Shown here piece by piece: positions 50,541-62,510 of a stretch of DNA of 64,000 bases; position 1 is the stretch's first letter, and every line of letters starts with the position of its first letter. A model generated the notes under the pieces. That model searched no databases and had not been told where the DNA came from. It saw only the letters and a list, made by a program, of their open reading frames with translations. Source of the DNA: Hyalella azteca. Lineage: Eukaryota; Arthropoda; Malacostraca; Amphipoda; Hyalellidae. The position numbers were made by a program, and so were the translations under genes. The DNA lies in the NCBI RefSeq assembly GCF_000764305.2, contig NW_025946617.1, forward strand, positions 1 through 64,000, in the 5' to 3' direction.

Positions 50541-50822
50541 TACTAACCCGTAACTACCAATTAGCCGTAAATAGTAAGAATGCATGTTGGTATAGTGCTA
50601 TTCCATTTTTATTCATCATCTCATAAAATTATTATGGAATTTGACGAATCTTGTTGAATTTTCTGTTTATCAAAATTCCGGCACTTTAATGGCAATAATC
50701 CACAATTAACTTCTAGCATTCTTCTTATCTCACATAAATAAACATAAAAAATAAACATTAAACTCGTTTACTCCGATTGCTTCATCTTGTTCCATTATTT
50801 CATGTTTCGTACTATTATGAAA

Positions 50823-51065
50823 CAGGGTTGCCAAACGGTCTTTGTTTTCAGGACAAATTCCGCGATTTAGCTTTTTTTTCAATTGCGTTGGCCGGCGAAA
50901 ATTTATGATAGAGGACTTCCTAATTAAATTTCAAAAGGTGCAAAAAATGAATGGAATTTATACGCCGGAACCTATAAATATACTAGTATATATTGAAATA
51001 TAGGACTTTTTTTGCCCTTTTTGTTCGCGGACTTGGCCGTTTTTTTAGGCCATCCGGCAACCTTG
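50823..51065. mobile_element. MITE with CAGGGTTGCC-type inverted ends
   Basis: The left end CAGGGTTGCCAAACGG pairs with the right end (read in reverse complement CAAGGTTGCCGGATGG), 12 of 16 positions. Weaker inverted similarity continues inward, with TCGCGGA-like words in both arms, giving arms of perhaps 40-45 bp. Length is 243 bp and it is non-coding. CAGGGTTGCC ends are common in hAT-type and related MITEs. I could not find a clean target-site duplication, so the superfamily is uncertain. Confidence 0.7.
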
Positions 51066-52327
51066 AATTACATGTAATGTACCACTACGTCCTGGAGAAA
51101 TACATTTCGTGGTACGCATTTGTACCACTTCGGAGTCACCTTGTTTATTTGGGTGAATGTAAATATATTCACTGTTTTTCATGCTAAAACTGCTGGAAAA
51201 TTGTGCATGTTCAGTTAAAATACCATAAAATTTGGATGCTTCATCGACGTACTGAACTACGTTTTAAATTTTGTAACATTATCATTAATCACGTTGATTG
51301 GTCACACGTAAGAAATGAATTAGGCTGGGAAAAATTCAATGCTTCAAATGAGACAGTGACCAGAACCTCCATAACTCCGAAACGTTTTCTTTAAAGATAC
51401 TATGAATTTTTGTGGAGTTTTCTTTGCTATTAAGTTTTTAGTGAATTTGCGATTCAAGCAAACGAGTGATATTATTACTAACCTCCATAATATATTGGAT
51501 TTTATCTTAGATCGTTAATTTTACAGCCACATCGTCCACAACAAATTAACTGAATATATTATCTAATATATTATAATATATTATATTATTATGTAATAGT
51601 CCATCATGAAACTTGATAAGGCGTTCACCATTTTGCACGATAAAAAAAACATATATGCACCCAGATTATATTCAGACATGATTTTATAAATAAAAGAATA
51701 CAAATAACAGTAAAGGGATCCTGGGTAGCTCAGCTGGTAGATTCTTCAATAATAAGGAACTAATCTGGCATTCATAACATAATCTCATGATTGCTAAATG
51801 TACACATAAGCTCTCGTAGACGTAATAAGATTTAAAAGTGTGGAAGTGATCCATTAGCAGCTAATTAATCCCTTACTAATCACTAACTCGGAACGATGTG
51901 AGTAAATCATTTTTTGGATGAATATTATAGCCTAGACAGCACCATTATGGATACTCCAATCGAAGCCCGCGTACGACTTAAAGAGAACATTCGTAGAGTA
52001 ATGCAAATTAATAATACTTAGCTATGTGAAATAATCATTGGCCATTGATCCAGAGAAACATATTCTACAAATATAATCATTAAATAATAATTGATGCGAA
52101 CGAATCATTTAATTAAATTGAATGTAACTAATTCCTGCTTCAAAGAGGTCAAAACCATTATCGAGATTTGAGTACATTTCATATTAAAACTGTTTTTATT
52201 GTTTACCTTCGAGACATAGGAGTTCAAGTCGAGTCATTGTGTTGCGAATTGTGTCAATAGTGAATACCTGAAGTTGGATTCAATGCGTATCTTGTTTTTA
52301 TTATGACAATCTGTCGATTTGTCAATT
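51066..52327. other. AT-rich non-coding stretch
   Basis: No gene recognised. 51545-51600 is an AT palindrome-rich run (TATTATAATATATTA). 51722-51741 reads TGGGTAGCTCAGCTGGTAGA, an excellent tRNA A-box, but no B-box or cloverleaf follows. It may be the head of a decayed tRNA-derived SINE. Confidence 0.5.
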
Positions 52328-52410
52328 CACAAGCGCGATGCTTAAGTGCGATTCAGCGCTTGCGATTCAGTGCGCGATTCACAAGCGCGATTCTGTGCTT
52401 AAGAACGTTA
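52328..52410. repeat. Clustered GCGATTC words
   Basis: Five copies of (CA)GCGCGATTC/TGCGATTC in about 80 bp, with GTGCTTAAG/ATGCTTAAG at both ends. Irregular short repeat. Confidence 0.75.
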
Positions 52411-55400
52411 CGATTCTTTTGAGGAAGCAATTAATGGTTCATTTACAGGAAAGCATTGAATCATGCGATCAGAAGACCTACAATCCTGAAATAAAAACTG
52501 GAGTCTGGACCTTAAAGTTCTATAAGTCTGATATGACTGGAAGACTAAAAAGTAAATCATAACTCCATTCAACCTTACTTCTACCTCCAGAAACACGAAC
52601 TTTTTTTGGCTTTGATGAACGATCAAGGGCCGTACGATCAGGAAAATTATCTAAACTCACTCAAATATATATGGCGACCGATTTCTCGTCTGTGATTGGT
52701 GGGATTAGCTTAAAAGGCAGTAAGGCAGTCAATGATAGGCTGACGGAGTTATGAACTTTAAACTATTACTAAAAGTACCGTCCTTGGAAGGTGCTTGGGC
52801 CTTTTGGTGCATTTGGAATGCACCACAAGAGCAGTTACCGTGTATGTGGCACAAAGTCGGTATTATAACTGAAAGCTTTAAAGAAAAAATGTACGGTATA
52901 GTTTCCTTCATTTGAGTTTGTGCAGGTAATTACAGGCTCCATTGTAACCTTTTATTTCCTTTGGCGCGTCTGACAATGTAATACAAATATCACTTCAGGT
53001 GAAAAACATTAGTGCAGGTGGCAAGCCTCAGGCGGGGTGCGGGATTAGGAATGGCGCGACAACGCATTTGCAAGGCAGCTTAAAAAGCTACAACATCGAA
53101 AGGAATTCTCTCGAGATAACAAGTATTGGTAAAGCTCGTGAGGCTCCATCAATGGGATGCTCCAAGCTAGATAAGACTCGCATGAAACGGAGCGTATCGA
53201 AATCTTCTGATCCTTTAAGAATTTAGTAGGTAGGGAAAGGGCTATATTACCTGGGAGGAGGCTCGAGGCAGCTTCTTTGCCGGGATCAGAGGATCTATAA
53301 AATAGCGTTAGGGACACGGGCAAACACCGCTCTATTTGTTTGTCAATACTCTGGTATTTGTCGAGTCCTTTGAAGGAACTGTAATAAAACCTCCACCCTG
53401 AAAAATGTATAAAATCCCAGCATGATTCGATTCGCATTAAGCTCTTCCGGTTAGGTGGATTTATGTATGTAAAGATGTTAGAAATAAACATGATGAGTAT
53501 ACAGAACTGGATTAAATGTGATGCATTTCTGAAGCCTTATTGATTGAATAAAGGAAATTAATTTTAAAATTTTCTATGAATATGCTTCTAACTGATGATA
53601 TTGCATAAAATTCCAAAAGAAAAATATATGAATTAGGCAAATACATAAAATTTCAAGTAAAAATTCCAAATACATGATTTGAATAATTGCAGGAAATTCC
53701 AAATACAAGAGGAAAACTATTCAATTATCAATACCATTATTATGAAATATCTTTCTTCAGTCGCACGAACGTTCCATCTCAAAAGAATTTGCAAGAAATC
53801 GCTTCAAAAATTGAATTATATTCATCTAAATTTCCTTGAGAACTTTCTAAGGGTGACTTTTGATTTTGCTCGTATCATTTTTGAGCGATCTGCGCCCCAA
53901 TCATCTTCCTTCCTGACCAGTAATTTGCCAACATCCCATCCCAAAAGTCAGGATTTTCACCGTGGATTTTTCACTGAGCCCACAAAAGACCTCAGCGGGA
54001 AATCAGGCATCCCGAGGATACGAGTGGCCCTTTTCCCTCCGATATTTCGGTCCCGCGAACGCGTGCATCATCCGCAGAATATCCAGAAATTGCTTGGTCT
54101 TTGGACGAGCACATTAGCGCTAAGACGAGTTTCCAGTCACGACGATTAAGGCATTCGTAATATAAAAAATATTTTACGATTTAAAAAAATGTTTCAGTTT
54201 TGAAGTTTCGGACTACGCTAGTCTAGCCAAAGATATTTGCATTTTATTATCATTGCTTGGAATGTTTCAGCTGGTGGTTAACGATAAGTTTTTTTTCACT
54301 CAAATTTATGTGCAACGTAACCTATTTTGCATCATTTCGGTAATTTGAGTATAAAATTCTTACATACAACAAGTTTTTAAAATAATATACTTCAAGAAAA
54401 CATTTTTTTCATTTCAGATTTTCATATGTGGTTTCGGTCATTTTATGCGAGGGCCACCAACTATACTATTGAACAAGTAATTAATTTTTACATGGAATGG
54501 ATAAGCCACACAAAATGGGACACCATCCATGCTGTTTCACACCCAGGGTTAGCCATCACCTAGGTTACTCGATCGTACCTATTTATACTAAACAGCTCAT
54601 TAAAATGTATGAAAACATTCCCCTATCGTTCCCGGATAAAAAAATAAGGTTAGCATGAAACCTTTCAATCGAAATTATGCCGAGCTTTGCTAATAATTTT
54701 GTATGTGAATGAAACTTCATTTTGTATCAAAGCGACCGACCCCACGGGAACTGAATATTATAAGACATCCTACTCGGAATTCTGCAGAAAATAAGGAAGG
54801 CAATTGAAAATCATTTACAACTTTGCCTGACTGGGTAAGTGACAGAACGTCATAATCATTAACATCATTGATACATTTTTTGTTAAATTAGATCACCCAA
54901 CATCATGTGTCATAAGACTGCCGTTAAAATTAACAATTAATTAGGGATTAGTTTTTGTTGAACAAAACTTAATTTGCATTGCAAATTGGTATCTCCCATA
55001 CAGCGATTGATTTCAGCGTCGATAATAATGAGATGATATTGACAAACCCATTATTTGAGAAGCAAATGCAGCTAATGTCAGGCAACGCGAGCGAGTGTGG
55101 ACACAAGAGTTACAAAGCCCCGCGTTGCTGCAGCGACAAATAATTTCCGACGCGATTTCCATTGTTTTGGTTTGCCAATAATTATAGTGAAGCAAATGGT
55201 GAAGGAATATTTCCTGCTAGCATGACCTAGGCCATCTTTAGGCCTCTTATGTGTCCCTTAAGCATGATAATGCCCAAAGAATAAGATAACTTTCTCTCAC
55301 ATTTACGACGTGCTATATTCCATGAATGTATTGTTCTAATGCTCCACAAACTTCCAGTCGCGTAATTGCTCGATAATTAACATTGTCATTCACATCAGTC

Positions 55401-56448
55401 ATATTATGCAGTCTTGTGCAAAAAGCCTGGACTAAAATTATATTGCAACAAGAAAGAAAACCAGCTACATTTCAGTCTGCTCTATAATCTCCATTTTTTG
55501 AAATCGGTTGTTTCACTAAAATAAACCAATACTTTCTGACTAAATATCAACATGGACACGTACAAATAGATGTGTTCGAGTCCGAGATACGTTTCACGAG
55601 TATCTGGCGCTTGCATTTCCATCAGGACGCAAACCAAAGAAATTCTAGCCTCTGTAAAATATGCATTGGTGATCAGTCAACTCCTCATGCAAATTTCGTG
55701 ATGTTTCAATTCCAGGGCTATGTGCATCCTACTAACGTTTCCGTTTACAGCGAGAGCTTTGAACGACTTCGTTACTTCTGAGCAATAAGCAGGAAGTGTC
55801 GGCAATAACACGTTCTCAACAAAGCAACGTTCAACCAAAGGGAAACCGTCGAAAATTTTGAGAGGAAATTTTCATGGAATCGAACAATTTGGTACAGTCA
55901 TTAAATTGCGCCCTGAACTGTTAGCTAATTAACTGCGTTAATTGCCTGAATAGAAGACATAGCTAGAAGCCGAGTCCCATTAAAGCAGTAGTAAAAAGCA
56001 CGTGTTATTCAGCGTGTGTCGCGCTGCCAATGTATAATGTAAGCAAATTATTCAGTTATACTTCCGCTTACGTTCTTTGGCTTCGTCAACACACAACAAG
56101 AAAATTTCGTCAATGACCTTGTTGACTGTGTCGACCGTTATGAATTTTGAATGAAACTCCTTTAGATACATTCAATTCCAACAAATATATTTAAATCCCA
56201 TTCAACAACTATGATGCTAATATAAATCTTCTACTAGCAAAAATTCCAGATCTAACAGTACAGCACATTTATCCCCATCACCGAATTAGATATTTCTAGT
56301 AAAAATTACTTCATGGACGCAAAATATTCCCTCATTTTTATAAACGCATTTTTGACACAATTAAGTATTTCATCCTCGATTACAATGTGTACAATTAAAA
56401 TTACAATGTGACGAGGCGCACTTATTATAATTAAATTTAGGTACTCAC
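52411..56448. other. Stretch downstream of the receptor exon, probably intronic or flanking
   Basis: No further receptor exon found. The minus frame 53045-53491 (148 codons) and the plus frame 53679-54149 (156 codons, no ATG at its 5' end) are the longest non-repeat open frames in the window but match nothing I know. 53880-54150 is GC-richer. Confidence 0.45.
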
Positions 56449-56592
56449 TAAGTCTGGCAATCTTAAAGGCGTCTCTGGTGCTGATGATGTCCACGAAGAC
56501 TTGCAGCTCGGTCAAGTTCTGGTCGTTGTATTGTTCCATGGCGTAACGAAAAGCTCCTTTGATTTCTTGGTAATCCTCGTCGAAGATTGAAC
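56449..56592 (-). CDS. Exon of AMPA-type ionotropic glutamate receptor (amino-terminal domain)
   Basis: A 144-nt minus-strand exon bounded by an acceptor (TACATTCCAG|GT) and a donor (CTTA|GTGAGT). It reads GSIFDEDYQEIKGAFRYAME, then QYNDQNLTELQVFVDIISTR, then DAFKIARL. This matches the start of the extracellular amino-terminal (ANF-receptor-like) domain of insect AMPA-class receptors: a G-x-I-F-D opening, an A-F-x-Y-A-M helix, and a V-D-I/V-I-x-T-x-D-A-F-K-x-x-R-L segment. Both introns are phase 1. The first codon (Gly) and the last (A|TT, presumably Ile before a conserved Cys) are split. NLT is an N-glycosylation sequon. The native protein is a ligand-gated cation channel subunit at excitatory synapses. 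The signal-peptide exon should lie above 56592 and the remaining exons below 56449, but neither was recognised. A kainate-type relative is less likely. Confidence 0.88.
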
Positions 56593-59079
56593 CTGGAATG
56601 TATAGCATAACATTTATCATAAGTCAGATGAAAATTAGACTCCCATTGTGAATATAGATCGTCATTATGAATATCGGGTCATAGGATGTCTATTATGAAC
56701 ATTTGACGTCTATTATATGGACGGAATATCAAATTGGTATTTTCATCAGATAATATATCAGTTCGCGTATTCCTGTTTCTATATAACATCGGAAAGAATT
56801 AACAAGTAAAATATAAAAACAAGTTGTTAAAAAATCGCACGCGTTTATTAAAAAATTCCAACTGGTGTAAAAACAACGAAAAATATTTACGACTAAGGAC
56901 ACAGCAGATTAATGTCTAAATATCACGTTTTTGAAGCCACCTGCCGCGCTATTTCCTCAGGCCTGTAAAAATATTTGCTGCAGCTCTTACACGGCCGGTA
57001 ACGTATATGAAGCGTTGTTTCGAAGCCAAAGTTTTGCACACGACCGATAAACAAAGGAGCACAACGAAGATTCTTTGCGACGTTCAGGACATTTTGGCAT
57101 TCTTGGCCAAGATAGAAGACAGCGGAACGTCATTTCGCTGAGTTCTTTATGCTCTGGCTTAGTAACTACAGAAATATTAGGGAATTAATTATCGAACGTA
57201 CTTCAGTGAAACGTTGGAAAGTGCATTATGCACGCTTTGGAGATTTTATGTTAAAATAATTTTATATTGTGAATAAATTTGAACATAAATTATACAAGGG
57301 AGACACGTCTAAATAATCAGCCGTTACACAGCTAAACACGAAAATTATAATGGAAAAAAAATAATAAATGTTAAAGGTTTAAATACCAGAAGAAATGTTT
57401 GTTATAAAATGACGAGCTGATGGTTCTTATGCAGAAAACCGATCAAAAGATAATGGAACCCTGATCTCCATCAGTCCGATCGAATTACTGTTCATGAGAA
57501 GAACACTCCGTTGTGTGCTCGTCTTTTAGACAAACTACTTCAGGTGTCTGTCCCAAGCATTCAATGTTTTTTAGACGCAAGTTGAAGACAAACCAGAAGA
57601 ACCAGCGAGTTTTTCGCAGAAGTTGCTACGTAAAAGAAACACAGTCCACGCTCCCACAACCAACTGACCATGATCCCCGTCTCGAAGACTCTATAGAAAA
57701 CCGATGGCTATTTCCAAACTGGGTATTGGTTTACTTCCCTGGGGCCTCCTCCTCGCTAGCTCCTGATGTACTTACCGATGATACCGAGTCTAATAATGAA
57801 GACCTTTTTGAAACAAACTTCCAATATACGATAAGCTGGGGATAAAAGCTTTTAATTCTCGCGACGGCAAAGGAACTTGCGTAATTGCACAATGACAAAA
57901 ATTGCGCACTTTCCTAATTCTACAACCAGAAGTTTTTCAAATTTATTTTGGAAGAAAATATTTCTTCAAAAACGCATAAGATTATTACTTCGACGAAAAA
58001 AGAAAGAATGGATGGCGGCGGTTGAGGAAAAATATTCCTTCTTCGAGTACATTCGTTTGCCTAATCAGCAGCGGCGGAGGAGGTCAGCAAATATGAATCA
58101 ATGTGGGAAAGAAATACCAGATTTTGAATATAACTTCTTAATATCATAATGTAATTCTTCAGTCACTAAAATTGAAGCATCACCCTCATAAGAGGCAAGT
58201 AACTTGTAGTTTCACGCAGATATATATAAAACATTCCCCATTTGCGTTTAATTAGAGTCAAGAAACATAGTTCCGTTTACATGTCACCAGTTATTCGAAA
58301 TTTCAAGCGTATGATGCTAATGCAATTATACTATTCAATGCAATTCTTCAGCTCACTCATGATGCCTCGGAATTTTAAATCAATTAAGTAAGTCACACGA
58401 GAGGCTTAAATAAAGAAATATTTATCATTTTATTGGTAAAATTTGTTATTTCAGATTGCAGACATTAAAATTACAAAAGAAACAAAAAGATCGAAACGCC
58501 TGATTTCAAACCGTTAAATCCATCACTAAAGAAGGCAACCCTCTATGGCAGCAATTTCAAATTAAAAATATAATTTTCACGAGCATAGTCAAATTATGGC
58601 TAAGTTTATGGAGCAGAAGTTGTGGAAGAGAAACGTATTGAGACATGTAAGACTGTAGGTTGCTACGGGGCCAGCATTCATTGGGTGCCACGCTAGACTT
58701 CAACCGATCTTTCAATAACCTATCAGATTCGTCATACTACTCCCACTTCAACGTAAACAGAGGAATATATATACAGCCGCAGAATAATCTTTAATTAACA
58801 ACGAGAAAGCTCAAAAATATGCGTATGAGTTGTAATCTATTGTCCAGATTTTGTGCGTCTCTGTGCATGAGAGATTAAACTTTAACCGGTACATTAACAC
58901 TAATGATTCGTGCCTAAACACACAATAAAACCTAAGAAGAATTGCGGTCACCTAAATATGCACAACTTGAATATCACACGAATTAATTCAAGGTTTTATA
59001 GAAGGAGATATAGTGAAAATGTAGCTACGCTATTTGTCCGTCATTAGGCCACCCGAGGTTCACGCTGGCAACGTGTAGA
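56593..59079. other. Stretch upstream of the receptor exon
   Basis: No signal-peptide exon for the receptor recognised. Two successive plus frames (57513-57845 and 57877-58149) have fairly polar, charged predicted peptides but no identifiable domain, and the first lacks an ATG start. Confidence 0.45.
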
Positions 59080-59455
59080 GTGGGCTGCGTTGACTCCCGC
59101 TTTTTACAACACTTCTCTTTAACTTCATTTCATGTTTGTCTGTTTGTCTGTCTGTCTGTCAGCTACAAATCTTGTAATCGAAATATAACACACTTCTACT
59201 TATCCTATCGATCTGAAATTTTGCATACTTGTTTAAAGTTGGAGACAATGCATGGATCAAATGACAAAATGCATGATTTTAAAAAGTAAAAAAATTTTTT
59301 TTTTAATATTAAAAAAATGGAAAAAATAATTTTGTCAGCTACAAATCTTATAACTAATATTTGACACACTTTTACCTGTCTAATTGATCTAAAATTTTGC
59401 ACACTTGTGTGAAGTTAGAGGCAATCAATTAATAGAATAAATAATTTTGAAAAAA
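59080..59455 (+). repeat. Dispersed-type repeat with (GTCT)n head and internal doublet
   Basis: A GTCTGTTTGTCTGTCTGTC block at about 59137-59159 leads into GTCAGCTACAAATCTTGTAA (59158 onward). A second copy of that ~118-bp block begins near 59336. Both copies contain ACACACTT, CTATCGATCTGAAATTTTGCA / CTAATTGATCTAAAATTTTGCA and a GAAGTTAGAGGCAAT-like end. This is an interspersed repeat style common in arthropod genomes. No coding capacity. Confidence 0.75.
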
Positions 59456-60564
59456 AATTATATATTAAAAAAATTATATATATTAAAATAATTGAAAAGT
59501 TAATTTTTTTAATTTTTGGAAATTAGATGAAAAATTCATTGTACATCTCTAAGATTGGAGATACTGGACTCTTTGGAAGTGTTGTCTTTAAAAAGCAATT
59601 TTTAAACGCATATTATTATTTATTGGTCAGCGATTGCGGTTGCGGTGGCCAAGAATCCGTATTGTGAATTTATTTGGAATGTCGTTAATTTTATTACATC
59701 AATTTCCTGTCTTTCATGTCGATTAACTAGTTTCATTAATTAGTTCTTTCTGAGTGGCGAGTAAGCGCATTGTCCGGTAGTTTACAATTTTGCTTTCCTG
59801 TTTTATGCTGCCATAAAGTTCATAGATAATATAGGCATGAACTGGTTCAACACCAATGGCTGGGAAGTAAATTATACAAATTTATATAACTTTTTTCGTG
59901 TTCCTTGGGTTAATGCTGGCATATTCCCCAATTGAGTTGCTCTGTTTCTGTTAAGTTAGGGGTGAACTTTTATTGTATTTTGCCGTGCATTTGTTGGTTA
60001 TTTCAGGTGGAAATGGGCTCTATATTTTAAGGCTAACTGCGTACCTGCATGGTCCTCATCTGATTACGAAGGAATGGTGTCTAGTTTTCCCCATTGGTTA
60101 AATGCAACTGCAACTGACGCTGAATTTTTGAATTGGACGATGGCGTCCCAAACTTCGTCAAGCCTCGACTGTGATAACAAGCGGATGCGCTGAGGTTGAC
60201 TTCGTCAATCGTCGACACTAGTCTCGACGAGCATGTGGCGAACCTTCATAGACTGGAAGAAGATACGCAGGAGACACCAGAGCGGCCAACGTGACCATTT
60301 TATTTGCTTAGCTGTAGGTTATTTGTGTTGTTTGGCTTGTGAATTTACTTGTAGTGAGGTTATTATTTTTTGTGAGTGGGCTACAAAATGACTTGATTTT
60401 TAGCTACACAATAAAATCTTGCAAGTTGCAACTCTTTTCGGATCAGGTTTCAATTAATTTTCACTATCAAGTCTGAAATAGACGGCTAGCCTATATTTGC
60501 TGCTGCTCGCTCTCCCGCAACAACATGGCCTTACTATAGAATAAAAATTGATTATGCACACATA
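59456..60564. other. Non-coding stretch
   Basis: No gene recognised. 60110-60260 is GC-richer with several GTCGA/TCGAC words. Confidence 0.5.
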
Positions 60565-60738
60565 CAGTACACACCTGTTCACCAAGGTGGAGCAGAACGA
60601 ATGGTGCTTTAATTAATTGGTTAATATATGGCGTAGCACCAATAAAGTTATATGCACAGCTCGCACTATGGTAATGACTACTATTCCGCACACCAGGCGT
60701 AATCCGGCAACATCGTGCGGACGACTGATTTATTTGGT
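60565..60738. repeat. Two-block dispersed repeat, copy 1
   Basis: Shares with 63637-63750 a left block (CAGTACACACCTGTTC, then a GGTGG word) and a right block (GACTACTA, CAGG, GT, AATCCGGCAACATCG, ACG, CTG, TTTAT). In this copy the blocks are separated by an extra 60 bp or so. Confidence 0.82.
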
Positions 60739-61020
60739 TATTTGGTTGGATAATACATTTCAAAATGTGATATATTTCATCATTTTATATAGTAATTTAA
60801 ATAATTCTAGATTTGATTATTTATTTTTATTTTATTATGATTATTTATATTATTTATTTATTTCTATTTAATATACGACATCAATTTAACAGGAATATTT
60901 CACTGCCCTATAAGGTATAAAATATGGGGAGGTGCGTTGTTGACCAAAAGGTAAGGATGGGAACATTCTGGAGCAGTTAGTAAGGGCGAGAACGATATAG
61001 GAGAGGTATATAAGTATGGA

Positions 61021-61791
61021 CAGAGGTGGGCAGTAGCGCGCTACATGTAGCGGTAGCGGTAGCGGCTCTACATCTAAGGCAATGTAGCGGTAGCGGTAGC
61101 GCCCGCTACATATTTAAGTAGCGATACGAGGTTTTGCCGCTACAGCGCTACCGCTACATTTATAGATAAAGCCTTTAGATTTTACTTAAGGGGACCGGCT
61201 ACCCTCCAACAAAACTTTTTTGTTTACAGACGGATCGTTTTGAAACTTGGTACACATATGTAAAACNNNNNNNNNNNNNNNNNNNNNNNNNNNNNNNNNN
61301 NNNNNNNNNNNNNNNNNNNNNNNNNNNNNNNNNNNNNNNNNNNNNNNNNNNNNNNNNNNNNNNNNNNNNNNNNNNNNNNNNNNNNNNNNNNNNNNNNNNN
61401 NNNNNNNNNNNNNNNNNNNNNNNNNNNNNNNNNNNNNNNNNNNNNNNNNNNNNNNNNNNNNNNNNNNNNNNNNNNNNNNNNNNNNNNNNNNNNNNNNNNN
61501 NNNNNNNNNNNNNNNNNNNNNNNNNNNNNNNNNNNNNNNNNNNNNNNNNNNNNNNNNNNNNNNNNNNNNNNNNNNNNNNNNNNNNNNNNNNNNNNNNNNN
61601 NNNNNNNNNNNNNNNNNNNNNNNNNGGCCATTGTAGCGGCTAATGTAGCGCGCTACATTTTACTGTAGCGGTAGCGGTAGCGCCCGTTACAATCTAGTGG
61701 GTGTAGCGGTAGCGGTAGCGCCCGCTACATTTAGAGCATGTAGCGGTAGCGGTAGCGCCGCTACATTTCCAAGTAACGCTGCCCAGCTCTG
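61021..61791. mobile_element. Non-autonomous hAT element with 8-bp target duplication
   Basis: The left end CAGAGGTGGGCAGTAGCGCG and the right end (reverse complement CAGAGCTGGGCAGCGTTACT) form hAT-type inverted termini. They are flanked by a perfect 8-bp duplication AGTATGGA (61013-61020 and 61792-61799), itself a piece of the 30-bp minisatellite. The interior is made of repeated GTAGCGGTAGCG and GCGCCCGCTACAT words near both ends. The middle holds unrelated sequence starting AGGGGACCGGCTACCCTC and an assembly gap. The gap leaves open whether a transposase is present, but the apparent length (771 bp including gap) is too short for one. Confidence 0.93.
61267..61625. other. Assembly gap (359 N)
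   Basis: A run of N inside the hAT element. The true size may differ. Open frames reported through it are meaningless. Confidence 0.99.
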
Positions 61792-61928
61792 AGTATGGAT
61801 AGATACGTTGTAGGACAGGTAAGTATAGATAGGTACGTTCTAGGACAGGTACGTAAAGATAGGTGCGTTCTAGGACAGGTAAGTATGGATAGATACGTTG
61901 TAGTACAGGTAAGTATGGATATGTACGT

Positions 61929-62357
61929 AAATTAACTGTCGCATACCAGATCTGGTATTAAATTAATGGGAAATCTGGTATAATAAACCAAACCTACCGG
62001 GACGGTAGGTTTATGAGATTTTTCGATTTTAGCTGTAAAAATGAGTATTTAAAAAAAAAAACAAGTATATGTTAATTTTACCTACCGAATCCGATTCTAA
62101 CGTCAAAAATAGGTTAGGTCCAGTTCGGTAAAGTTACTTTACAGTTTACAAAGTAAAAAAGAACTTTACCTAACTTTACCCAACCTGCGAGGCTCTCAAT
62201 GTAAAAAATCTTTTTTACAATCGTCAAAATTGATGATTGTAAAAAAGGTGTAAATAAGGTGCGTTTGTAAAATCTGAGAAGGTAATTTTGACCCCCGAGA
62301 TCCGAAAGCTACCGGACCTTTCGTGGGAATTTTAGGCCCGCGAGGTGCGCAACAGTT
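61929..62357. mobile_element. Hairpin-rich insertion of unknown class in the 30-bp minisatellite
   Basis: About 429 bp interrupts the array. The array word TACGTTCTAGG is split so that CGT occurs on both sides (61926-61928 and 62358-62360). Inverted ends AACTGTCGCATACC (61934-61947) and GGTGCGCAACAGTT (62344-62357) match at 11 of 14 positions. Inside are a 16-bp perfect palindrome ATACCAGATCTGGTAT (61943-61958), a perfect 10-bp stem with GGA loop (61990-62012), and a 16-bp stem TTTTTTACAATCGTCA / TGATGATTGTAAAAAA (62211-62246, one mismatch). Non-coding. The superfamily is unknown. Confidence 0.7.
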
Positions 62358-62510
62358 CGTTCTAGGACAGGTAAGTATGGATAGGTACGTTCTAGGACAG
62401 GTAAGTATGGATAGGTACGTTCTAGGACAGGTAAGTATGGATAGGTACGTTCTAGGACAGATAAGTATGGATAAGTAAATTCATAGGACAGGTAAGTATG
62501 GATGTGAGTC

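Larger units (their letters stand above)
60930..62510. repeat. 30-bp minisatellite, split by two insertions
   Basis: Unit AGTATGGATAGGTACGTTCT + AGGACAGGTA (30 bp). Clear copies lie at 61792-61928 (about 4.5) and 62358-62505 (about 5). Degenerate copies precede 61020. A hAT element and a second insert interrupt the array. Because 30 is a multiple of three, the minus strand shows a ten-residue peptide repeat (TYPYLPVLER) at 62309-62512, which I regard as a by-product. Confidence 0.9.

Noticed and set aside
51715..51790. tRNA gene
   Set aside because: A perfect A-box (TAGCTCAGCTGG) is present, but there is no B-box, anticodon stem or acceptor complement. At most a decayed SINE head.
53045..53491. 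148-codon minus-strand frame as a further exon of the glutamate receptor
   Set aside because: Its residues do not match any receptor block (no CNQF-, ligand-binding- or pore-like segment).
57513..58149. Two adjacent plus-strand genes
   Set aside because: The first frame lacks an ATG, neither has a motif, and no promoter, splice or conservation evidence is visible.
61224..61636. Open frames of 129 and 135 codons
   Set aside because: They consist almost entirely of undetermined bases in an assembly gap.
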